The position numbers and the translations under genes were made by a program. From contig CAJXIT010000080.1 in assembly GCA_913054055.1 (NCBI GenBank), positions 1 to 11,537 on the forward strand: 11,537 bases of DNA, written 5' to 3'. The notes beneath the pieces were generated by a model. The model did no database searches. It was not told the origin of the DNA and saw only the letters and a program-made list of their open reading frames with translations. Source of the stretch: an uncultured Thalassolituus sp. (GTDB lineage: Bacteria > Pseudomonadota > Gammaproteobacteria > Pseudomonadales > Oceanobacteraceae). Positions 5,849 to 11,537 of this stretch are shown here, piece by piece (position 1 is the stretch's first letter; the number at the start of each line of letters is the position of its first letter).

Positions 5849-8119
5849 ATGAACAGCACACTTCATGTGACAAAACGAGACGGAGTTCGAGCACCACTGG
5901 ATTTAGATAAAATCCATAAAGTAGTCACATGGGCTGCCGAAGGTTTAGATAACGTATCTGTTTCAGAAGTTGAGCTTCGCGCCCAAATACAATTGCCAGA
6001 TGGCATATCTACCTCTGACATTCATGAAACCCTAATCAAGTCGGCTGCTGATTTAATTTCAGAGAACACCCCCGATTATCAATATATGGCTGCTCGCCTA
6101 AACATTTTCCACCTACGTAAAAAAGCGTACGGACAATTTGAGCCTCCTAAACTGTATGACCATGTTGCCCGCTTGGTAGATACAGAACGCTATGACCAAC
6201 ACTTGCTAGAAGACTACACTCAAGCTGAATTCGACGAAATGGACAGCTTCATTGATCACCGTCGCGATTTAAACTTTGCCTACGCCGCAGTTAAACAGCT
6301 TGAAGGTAAATACCTTGTACAAAACCGTGTCACAGGGGAAGTTTTTGAAAGCCCGCAATTCTTATATGTTTTAATTGGCGCGTGCTTATTTTCAAGTTAT
6401 GACAAATCCACTCGTATGGATTATGTGCGTCGCTTTTATGATGCGGTTTCCACATTTAAACTGTCTCTGCCAACGCCAATCATGGCCGGTGTGCGCACCC
6501 CTACTCGCCAATTCAGCTCATGTGTATTAATTGAAACAGGCGATTCATTAGATTCAATCAATGCCGCTGCCGGTGCCATTGTTAAATACGTTAGCCAACG
6601 TGCCGGTATTGGTATTAACGCTGGCCGCATTCGTGCCCTAGGCAGCCCCATCCGTGGTGGTGAAGCTTTCCACACAGGTTGTATTCCTTTTTATAAACAC
6701 TTCCAAACAGCGGTTAAAAGCTGTTCACAAGGTGGTGTACGTGGTGGTGCAGCAACACTTTTCTACCCACTTTGGCACTTAGAAGTAGAAAACCTACTGG
6801 TACTGAAAAACAACCGCGGTGTTGAAGAAAACCGTGTACGTCACCTAGATTATGGCGTGCAACTAAATAAGGTAATGTATGAGCGCTTGATCAAAGGCCA
6901 AAACATCACATTGTTTAGCCCTTCTGACGTACCAGGCTTATACGATGCTTTCTTCGAAGACCAAGATAAATTTGAAGAGCTATACGTTAAATACGAGCAA
7001 GACCCAAGCATTCGCAAAGAAAGCATTAAAGCCATGGAGCTTTTCTCGGTGTTAATGCAAGAACGTGCAAGTACTGGCCGTATTTATATTCAGAACGTGG
7101 ATCACTGTAATACTCACAGCCCATTTAACCCTGAACACGCGCCGATTCGTCAATCAAACCTATGCTTAGAAATCGCACTGCCAACTAAGCCATTAAATGA
7201 CGTAAACGACAAAGAAGGTGAAATCGCCCTTTGTACTCTTGCAGCATTTAACCTAGGAGCCCTGAAAAACCTAGACGAATTAGAAGAACTGTCTGACCTC
7301 ATTGTACGCGCCCTTGATAGTTTATTAACTTATCAAGACTACCCAATGCCGGCAGCAGAAATTGCCAGCATGGCTCGCCGAACTCTTGGTGTAGGTGTAA
7401 TCAACTATGCCTACTACCTAGCTAAAAACGGCGTAAAATACTCTGATGGTTCAGCCCTAGGCTTAACTCATAAAACATTTGAAGCCATTCAGTACAACTT
7501 ACTGAAAGCCTCTAACAAGCTTGCACAAGAGCAAGGTGCGTGTGAGAAATTTAACGAAACCACTTACGCTCAGGGTATCTTGCCAATTGATACCTATAAG
7601 TCAGACCTAGATAAAATCTGCACTGAAGAGCTACATTGTGACTGGGAAGCCCTTCGCAGTGACATTAAGGCCCACGGTCTACGCAACTCTACCCTAACTG
7701 CGCTCATGCCTTCTGAGACATCATCGCAGATCAGTAACGCCACAAACGGCATTGAGCCACCACGTGGGTTCATCAGTGTTAAAGCGTCTAAAGATGGCAT
7801 CTTAAAACAAGTGGTGCCGGACTACGAAAACCTAAAAGATAACTATGAATTGCTTTGGAAAATGCCAAATAATGATGGTTACCTTCAATTAGTCGGTGTG
7901 ATGCAAAAGTTTGTAGACCAAGCTATTTCAGCCAATACAAACTACGATCCTACTAAATTTGAGAATTCAAAAGTGCCAATGAAAGTACTGTTAAAAGACT
8001 TATTGGCCAGCTACAAACTTGGTCTTAAAACTCTTTATTATCACAACACCCGTGATGGTGCAGACGATGCTCAAGAGGATTTAGATGACGGTTGTGAAGG
8101 CGGCGCTTGTAAAATTTAA
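5849..8119 (+). CDS. nrdA: Class Ia ribonucleoside-diphosphate reductase, alpha subunit
   Basis: This is the catalytic subunit that reduces ribonucleoside diphosphates to deoxy forms, acting in the cytoplasm with NrdB. Its 756 residues compare with 761 in E. coli and the two align almost throughout. An N-terminal ATP cone (about 5-95) provides the dATP off-switch. Active-site residues fall at the E. coli numbers: Cys225 and Cys462 form the redox pair, Cys439 is the thiyl radical site, and Asn437 and Glu441 support it. Tyr730 and Tyr731 relay the radical. The C-terminal pair Cys749 and Cys754 (GCEGGAC) passes electrons from thioredoxin or glutaredoxin; the tail linker is 5 residues shorter than in E. 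coli. The start ATG has AAGGG 5 bases upstream. Regulation by NrdR, and perhaps DnaA, is indicated by the boxes upstream. No abnormality is seen. Confidence 0.98.
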   Translation: MNSTLHVTKRDGVRAPLDLDKIHKVVTWAAEGLDNVSVSEVELRAQIQLPDGISTSDIHETLIKSAADLISENTPDYQYMAARLNIFHLRKKAYGQFEPPKLYDHVARLVDTERYDQHLLEDYTQAEFDEMDSFIDHRRDLNFAYAAVKQLEGKYLVQNRVTGEVFESPQFLYVLIGACLFSSYDKSTRMDYVRRFYDAVSTFKLSLPTPIMAGVRTPTRQFSSCVLIETGDSLDSINAAAGAIVKYVSQRAGIGINAGRIRALGSPIRGGEAFHTGCIPFYKHFQTAVKSCSQGGVRGGAATLFYPLWHLEVENLLVLKNNRGVEENRVRHLDYGVQLNKVMYERLIKGQNITLFSPSDVPGLYDAFFEDQDKFEELYVKYEQDPSIRKESIKAMELFSVLMQERASTGRIYIQNVDHCNTHSPFNPEHAPIRQSNLCLEIALPTKPLNDVNDKEGEIALCTLAAFNLGALKNLDELEELSDLIVRALDSLLTYQDYPMPAAEIASMARRTLGVGVINYAYYLAKNGVKYSDGSALGLTHKTFEAIQYNLLKASNKLAQEQGACEKFNETTYAQGILPIDTYKSDLDKICTEELHCDWEALRSDIKAHGLRNSTLTALMPSETSSQISNATNGIEPPRGFISVKASKDGILKQVVPDYENLKDNYELLWKMPNNDGYLQLVGVMQKFVDQAISANTNYDPTKFENSKVPMKVLLKDLLASYKLGLKTLYYHNTRDGADDAQEDLDDGCEGGACKI

Positions 8120-8134
8120 GCAACGCTAAACACG

Positions 8135-8171
8135 AAAGCCAGTGACTTTTTGTTGTGTACGTCTGGCTTTT
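8135..8171 (+). terminator. Hairpin after nrdA with short T run
   Basis: AAAGCCAG (8135-8142) pairs perfectly with CTGGCTTT (8163-8170) across a 20-base loop, ending in four T residues. It lies 16 bases after the nrdA stop. The long loop and short T run suggest partial termination or 3'-end processing. Confidence 0.45.
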
Positions 8172-8182
8172 ATAAAATTTTT

Positions 8183-8222
8183 AAAAATTGAGCGACCACT
8201 ATAAAAGAGGCGCTCAATTTTT
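8183..8222 (+). terminator. Strong hairpin between nrdA and nrdB
   Basis: AAAAATTGAGCG (8183-8194) and CGCTCAATTTTT (8211-8222) form a perfect 12-bp stem around a 16-base loop, ending in five T residues. It has intrinsic terminator form in both directions. It ends 22 bases before the nrdB ATG, so it must be at least partly read through unless nrdB has a separate promoter. Confidence 0.65.
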
Positions 8223-8244
8223 CTGTTTTAAAGAATGAATAATT

Positions 8245-9375
8245 ATGGCTTACCAAACTTTTAACCAAAAATCTTTTGATGCATTTTCTCAACCCATGTT
8301 TTTTGGTGAAAATGTAAACGTTTCTCGCTACGACACTCAAAAGTATAAAATATTTGAACAATTAATTGAGAAGCAGCTATCTTTTTTCTGGCGCCCTGAA
8401 GAAGTTGATTTATCAACTGACCGTAAGGATTTTGCTAACTTACCAGAGCATGAAAAGCACATCTTTTTAAGCAACCTTAAATACCAAACATTGCTAGACA
8501 GTATTCAAGGCCGCTCTCCAAACGTTGCACTACTGCCTATCGTGTCATTACCTGAACTGGAAACTTGGATTGAAACTTGGTCATTCAGTGAAACCATTCA
8601 CAGCCGTTCATACACGCACATTATTCGCAATGTAATCGCCGATCCAGCAACTGTATTCAATGACATTGTTGAAAACGAATACATTACAAAACGTGCAGAA
8701 AGCGTGACTAAATATTATGACGATTTAATTGAAAGTGTGGCCTATTACCAAAATCTAGGCGAAGGCACTCACACCATTAACGACGAAACCATCACCGTTA
8801 ATCTGCGTGATATTAAACGCAAGCTTTACCTAACAATGGCATCAGTGAATGTTTTAGAAGCCATTCGTTTTTACGTGAGCTTCGCTTGTAGCTTTGCTTT
8901 TGCAGAGCGCGCCACAATGGAGGGTAATGCAAAAATCATCAAACTGATTGCCCGTGATGAAGCACTGCATCTAACCGGTACACAGCACATGCTACAAATT
9001 TGGGCGCTTGGAAAAGATGATCCTGAAATGGGTGAGATTGCCGCAGAATGCAAAGATGAAGTCATTGCGATCTTCCGCGAAGCCGCTGAACAAGAAAAAG
9101 AATGGGCTGAATACCTATTTAAAGATGGCAGCATGATCGGCCTGAACCAAGATATTCTGAGCCAGTATGTGGAATACATTTGTAATCAGCGTTTAACCGC
9201 TATCGGCCTAGAAACCATTTTCCCAACCATGCAAAATCCACTTCCATGGATTAACGCTTGGTTAGTAAGCGATAATGTTCAAGTAGCGCCACAAGAAGCG
9301 GAAATAAGCTCATACCTTGTGGGCGCCATCGACAGCGAAGTATCGGTAGACGACTTCATGGATATCGAGCTTTAA
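8245..9375 (+). CDS. nrdB: Class Ia ribonucleoside-diphosphate reductase, beta subunit
   Basis: This is the radical-generating subunit of ribonucleotide reductase. It is 376 residues long, the same as E. coli NrdB, and colinear with it. The diiron ligands are all present (Met counted): Asp85, Glu116, His119, Glu205, Glu239 and His242. The radical Tyr123 is in HSRSYTH. Trp49 and Tyr357, used in radical transfer to NrdA, are conserved. The C-terminal tail SSYLVGAIDSEVSVDDF is the NrdA-docking peptide type. The start at 8245 gives MAYQTF, matching E. coli MAYTTF, although the ribosome site (AAAGAA) is weak. It is separated from nrdA by 125 bases containing two hairpins, and the ferredoxin gene starts 10 bases after its stop. 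It very likely carries the diiron-tyrosyl cofactor that needs the neighbouring ferredoxin for upkeep. Confidence 0.98.
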   Translation: MAYQTFNQKSFDAFSQPMFFGENVNVSRYDTQKYKIFEQLIEKQLSFFWRPEEVDLSTDRKDFANLPEHEKHIFLSNLKYQTLLDSIQGRSPNVALLPIVSLPELETWIETWSFSETIHSRSYTHIIRNVIADPATVFNDIVENEYITKRAESVTKYYDDLIESVAYYQNLGEGTHTINDETITVNLRDIKRKLYLTMASVNVLEAIRFYVSFACSFAFAERATMEGNAKIIKLIARDEALHLTGTQHMLQIWALGKDDPEMGEIAAECKDEVIAIFREAAEQEKEWAEYLFKDGSMIGLNQDILSQYVEYICNQRLTAIGLETIFPTMQNPLPWINAWLVSDNVQVAPQEAEISSYLVGAIDSEVSVDDFMDIEL

Positions 9376-9385
9376 CACTGCAACC

Positions 9386-9859
9386 ATGTTAGCCATGACT
9401 CAAAAAGAACAAGAAGACCCAAAAGGTTTTCAATTAGACGGGGAATACGACGAGCACAGTGACTTTCACCTGGAAAGCCCTGTGCCCCCTTCTGAAGCTG
9501 AATCCACTGAATCACAGCAAACAGCGTTCTTTCTACCTGAACATAACCCAGAGCAGCCTGTTGATGATGATCAGCTAGAGTTAAACGGCCTAGAAAAACC
9601 CATTCACGCTTTACATGTGGAAGGCGTAACTAAACCCCTCACTTTTCATTACGCTAACAACCTTCTGGAAAGCTTAGAAGCTCAAGATGTACATCTACCC
9701 TATCAATGTCGAGAAGGCTATTGCGGAGGCTGCAGAACCGATTTAGTAGAGGGTGAAGTGGCTTACCTTCAAGAACCCATGGCATGGATAAATGAAGGTG
9801 AGATCCTACCCTGTTGCTGCGTGCCAAAAACTGCTTTAAAGTTAAAATTAAAAGGCTAA
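9386..9859 (+). CDS. YfaE-like 2Fe-2S ferredoxin with acidic N-terminal extension
   Basis: Residues about 72-157 match E. coli YfaE, a plant-type 2Fe-2S ferredoxin that helps assemble and repair the NrdB diiron-tyrosyl cofactor. The cluster motif is CREGYCGGC (Cys108, Cys113, Cys116) with the fourth ligand in LPCCC, most likely Cys143. E. coli YfaE is only 84 residues. Here about 70 extra N-terminal residues precede the fold, with 19 Asp/Glu against 2 Lys and no predicted membrane or signal features; it looks disordered. The gene starts 10 bases after nrdB, indicating translational coupling. ATG 9395 (MTQKEQ) is an equal alternative start; neither has a clear ribosome site, but no in-frame ATG occurs between there and the ferredoxin core. 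Function from the family and synteny is firm; the role of the extension is unknown. Confidence 0.9.
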   Translation: MLAMTQKEQEDPKGFQLDGEYDEHSDFHLESPVPPSEAESTESQQTAFFLPEHNPEQPVDDDQLELNGLEKPIHALHVEGVTKPLTFHYANNLLESLEAQDVHLPYQCREGYCGGCRTDLVEGEVAYLQEPMAWINEGEILPCCCVPKTALKLKLKG

Positions 9860-9917
9860 CTTCAAACTACTCAGCCACTTTAACCCATTCATTTTCTAAA
9901 CAAATAAAGAGAAAACC

Positions 9918-10391
9918 ATGATTCGTCCTGATATCGGCAAAGTTGCACCTGCTTTTACCACCCTTGATGAGAATGGCGATAAGGTGGCATTGAAAGACTA
10001 TCGCGGTAAAATCGTTGTTTTGTATTTTTACCCAAAAGCCATGACCCCAGGCTGCACAACCCAAGCATGTGCTCTTCGTGACCACAAGAAAGATTTGGAC
10101 AAACTAAACGCCGTTGCACTAGGGATCAGCCCAGATGCCCCCAAGCGCTTACTGAAGTTTAAAAAGCGTGACGAACTAAACTTCACCCTACTATCAGATG
10201 AAGATCATGCTATTGCTGATAAGTACGGTGTATGGGGGCTTAAGAAGTTTATGGGGCGTGAATACGATGGCATTCACCGCACAACCTTTATTATCAATGA
10301 GAAGGGTAAACTTGTTAATATCATGGATAAGTTTAAAACCAAGACACACCATGAAGACGTGCTTGAATACATTCAATCAGAATTAATTTAA
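9918..10391 (+). CDS. bcp: Thioredoxin-dependent thiol peroxidase (Bcp/PrxQ peroxiredoxin)
   Basis: This cytoplasmic peroxidase reduces hydrogen peroxide and organic hydroperoxides with electrons from thioredoxin. Its 157 residues are the normal family length. The active-site segment FYPKAMTPGCTTQAC holds the peroxidatic Cys46 with Pro and Thr of the PxxxTxxC motif. The resolving Cys51 is five residues later, as in the E. coli-type Bcp subgroup. The later segment HRTTFIIN carries the conserved Arg region. The start ATG is preceded by AAAGAG. It follows the ferredoxin by 58 bases with no terminator seen, so it may be co-transcribed with the nrd genes. This would place peroxide removal beside an oxygen-activated radical enzyme, but shared function is inference. 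Confidence 0.93.
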   Translation: MIRPDIGKVAPAFTTLDENGDKVALKDYRGKIVVLYFYPKAMTPGCTTQACALRDHKKDLDKLNAVALGISPDAPKRLLKFKKRDELNFTLLSDEDHAIADKYGVWGLKKFMGREYDGIHRTTFIINEKGKLVNIMDKFKTKTHHEDVLEYIQSELI

Positions 10392-10401
10392 GCCCTTTCG
10401 C

Positions 10402-10428
10402 TTTACCTGCTCAGACTCTGTCTATACT
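10402..10428 (+). promoter_or_regulatory. Candidate promoter for the 213-residue protein gene
   Basis: TATACT (10423-10428) matches five of six -10 bases. The best -35 is TTTACC (10402-10407) with a short 15-base spacer. A start near 10435 would place the large hairpin 10447-10505 in the 5' leader. Confidence 0.3.
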
Positions 10429-10449
10429 TAAATCATAAGATAGTCAGAG
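10416..10449. repeat. Imperfect inverted repeat after bcp
   Basis: CTCTGTCTAT (10416-10425) pairs with ATAGTCAGAG (10440-10449) with one mismatch, and the stem can extend inward with CTTA/TAAG. It overlaps the candidate -10. It begins 24 bases after the bcp stop and could end or stabilise the bcp transcript, although no T run follows. Confidence 0.45.
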
Positions 10450-10505
10450 CCCCTTTCTTATATTAGAACGTAATTTCACTGCACTTTAATATAAGAAAAT
10501 GGCTC
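10447..10505. repeat. Long inverted repeat upstream of the 213-residue protein gene
   Basis: TTTCTTATATTA (10454-10465) and TAATATAAGAAA (10487-10498) are a perfect 12-bp pair. An outer GAGCC/GGCTC pair (10447-10451, 10501-10505) extends the stem past a 2-by-2 internal loop. It ends 25 bases before the next ATG and lacks a T run, so an mRNA leader structure is more likely than a terminator. Confidence 0.6.
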
Positions 10506-10529
10506 CCTGTTTCAATAATAGGAGACCAC

Positions 10530-11171
10530 ATGACAACCCCGTCTAAAAATTACGTATTTGATCAATGGGCCGAGTTTTTAACCGTTACCATCTGTGAAAA
10601 TATCTCTCGATGCCAGCTAGGACAAAGCAAAGTTAAAAAAGTACGCTTAACCCTAAGCGAACAATCAAACTGGCCAGTCAAACTCAAAGTAATTTTAGAC
10701 AATGAACTCATTGCTCCCTTTCCTGGCAATACAGCTTTCAGTGATGGCAGCCATGAAATTGATTACGTTTACCAAGCACCCAATCAAGTGCCTTATGGAA
10801 AAAATTTGGCCGACCCCGTTGCCAAGCGCTTTATCGAAAAAGCAAAATCCATCGACTCTAACTTTTTGAGCGATACTTGGTCATTACATACCAGCAACAG
10901 CATTCCATCATTATTAAGGCAGCTTGCCTTTAGAAGCATGAGTACCTTAATCCCCAAGCAACTGGTGCATAATGATATTGCCATCACAGCTGACTTCGCA
11001 CTGCAATTTTTTGATGGCAGCAACTATGTCAGCTTGTCTTATGATGCAATTAAACAAGAGCTATCAGAACAGATACAATTTTATTTTGCTAACAGTGAAA
11101 TTAAAAATGCAGCGGCCAATTGCTGCTTCAAACATTCTGATAATAAAGCCTGGTTTCTTTCAATTAAATAA
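10530..11171 (+). CDS. Hypothetical protein of 213 residues
   Basis: I do not recognise this family. The gene has a good ribosome site, AGGAG 5 bases before the ATG, an intact frame, and its own terminator 12 bases after the stop. These together make it a real gene. The product has no signal peptide or membrane segment visible, so it is probably cytoplasmic. The N-terminal half alternates hydrophobic and charged residues in a way that suggests beta strands (VKKVRLTLS, VKLKVILDN, HEIDYVYQ). The middle and C-terminal parts look mixed helical and strand. Cys28 and the pair Cys198-Cys199 show no metal-binding pattern. No catalytic motif stands out. It is flanked by bcp and a polyamine-type binding protein, but nothing ties it to either. 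Confidence 0.8.
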   Translation: MTTPSKNYVFDQWAEFLTVTICENISRCQLGQSKVKKVRLTLSEQSNWPVKLKVILDNELIAPFPGNTAFSDGSHEIDYVYQAPNQVPYGKNLADPVAKRFIEKAKSIDSNFLSDTWSLHTSNSIPSLLRQLAFRSMSTLIPKQLVHNDIAITADFALQFFDGSNYVSLSYDAIKQELSEQIQFYFANSEIKNAAANCCFKHSDNKAWFLSIK

Positions 11172-11183
11172 CTAATAATTTTT

Positions 11184-11210
11184 AAAAAGGGCCTAACTTA
11201 GGCTCTTTTT
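11184..11210 (+). terminator. Intrinsic terminator after the 213-residue protein gene
   Basis: AAAAAGGGCCTAA and TTAGGCTCTTTTT pair along almost the whole length with one G-T pair, leaving a tight loop and a final T5. The A5 on the left arm makes it bidirectional in form. It lies 12 bases after the stop codon. Confidence 0.85.
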
Positions 11211-11341
11211 ACTTCTAAAATGCCGACCCGTTCTGAAATCTACCCCCTAGTACATATAACTTAAAAATTTTTGTTCTCGTAAAATCCAAACTTTTTACAC
11301 TTCCTACTTCTAAAAATAGCAAAATAAGCTTCGGGGGCTTT

Positions 11342-11537
11342 ATGACGATCAAACTAAGCGCAATACTGTTAGCATTTATATTAAGTGCTACCACTCATGC
11401 TCAGTCAATACGAATATTAAATTGGGGAGACTATATTAACCCTGACGTCATCAGTGAATTTGAGTCGTTAAAAGGCATCAAGGTTGAATATGTGGAGTTT
11501 AATAATAATGAAGAATTTTTCGAAGCATTTTTTAACA
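11342..11537 (+). CDS. PotD-like periplasmic solute-binding protein (partial, 5' end only)
   Basis: I translated 65 residues from ATG 11342 to the right edge. The start MTIKLSAILLAFILSATTHA is a clear Sec signal peptide, with cleavage likely after the second Ala of THA. The mature start SIRILNWGDYINPDVISEFE is the typical first strand and helix of polyamine-binding proteins of the PotD/PotF type. The rest is outside the window. It may feed a spermidine/putrescine ABC transporter or act as an NspS-type polyamine sensor partner; the partial sequence cannot tell. A GGGGG run 4 bases before the ATG could serve as a ribosome site. It lies in the loop of a small hairpin (ataagc / gctttat) that covers the start codon region. 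A terminator separates it from the gene before it. Confidence 0.8.
   Translation, partial: MTIKLSAILLAFILSATTHAQSIRILNWGDYINPDVISEFESLKGIKVEYVEFNNNEEFFEAFFN

Noticed and set aside
8170..8361. Minus-strand small open frame across the nrdA-nrdB spacer
   Set aside because: It overlaps the start of nrdB, includes the terminator stem, and shows no ribosome site or known motif.
10198..10386. Alternative-frame small open frame inside bcp
   Set aside because: It is fully contained within the conserved bcp reading frame and shows no independent signals.
10447..10505. A miniature transposable element, because of the long inverted repeat
   Set aside because: The element is only 59 bases, has no visible target-site duplication, and no second copy occurs in the window.
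10972..11175. Second plus-strand frame overlapping the 3' end of the 213-residue protein gene
   Set aside because: It overlaps a longer frame with a strong ribosome site and does not look like a real protein.

Overview
The window reads as chromosomal DNA of a low-GC, probably marine gammaproteobacterium. The best guess is an Oceanospirillales-like lineage, held with low confidence because it rests only on gene style: a very E. coli-like class Ia ribonucleotide reductase with a YfaE-type ferredoxin, an RstA/RstB-like two-component pair, full-length DsbD, and AT-rich spacers. I saw no insertion sequence, phage gene, CRISPR array, tRNA or rRNA. All long genes look intact.

The left half (1-5367) is transcribed leftward. 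In order of transcription it holds an OmpR-family response regulator (5367-4627), its RstB-like histidine kinase (4578-2998), two tandem intrinsic terminators (2861-2816), the thiol-disulfide transporter DsbD (2542-710), a terminator (662-632), and a cytochrome c lipoprotein that leaves the window at base 1 inside a 9-bp tandem repeat encoding Asp-Asn-Ser. DsbD moves thioredoxin electrons to the periplasm, where they also support cytochrome c maturation, so the dsbD/cytochrome pairing makes sense but is not proof of a link.

A 481-bp divergent spacer (5368-5848) separates the two halves. It carries two good NrdR boxes 62 bp apart, a candidate sigma-70 promoter between them, a perfect DnaA box, and a terminator-like leader hairpin with a competing upstream repeat just before nrdA.

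The right half (5849-11537) is transcribed rightward: nrdA, a 125-bp spacer with two hairpins, nrdB, a YfaE-like 2Fe-2S ferredoxin with an unusual acidic N-terminal extension, the peroxiredoxin bcp, a spacer with two adjacent hairpins, an unrecognised 213-residue protein, an intrinsic terminator, and the start of a PotD-like periplasmic binding protein cut by the right edge. NrdA and NrdB make deoxynucleotides and the ferredoxin probably maintains the NrdB diiron-tyrosyl cofactor. Bcp, NrdA and DsbD all commonly draw on cytoplasmic thioredoxin or glutaredoxin, so thiol redox chemistry is a recurring theme.

No wholly new system is evident. The points most worth checking are the probable AUU start and His-rich sensor loop of the kinase, the doubled NrdR-box spacing, the possible nrdA attenuator, the extended ferredoxin and the DNS repeat.
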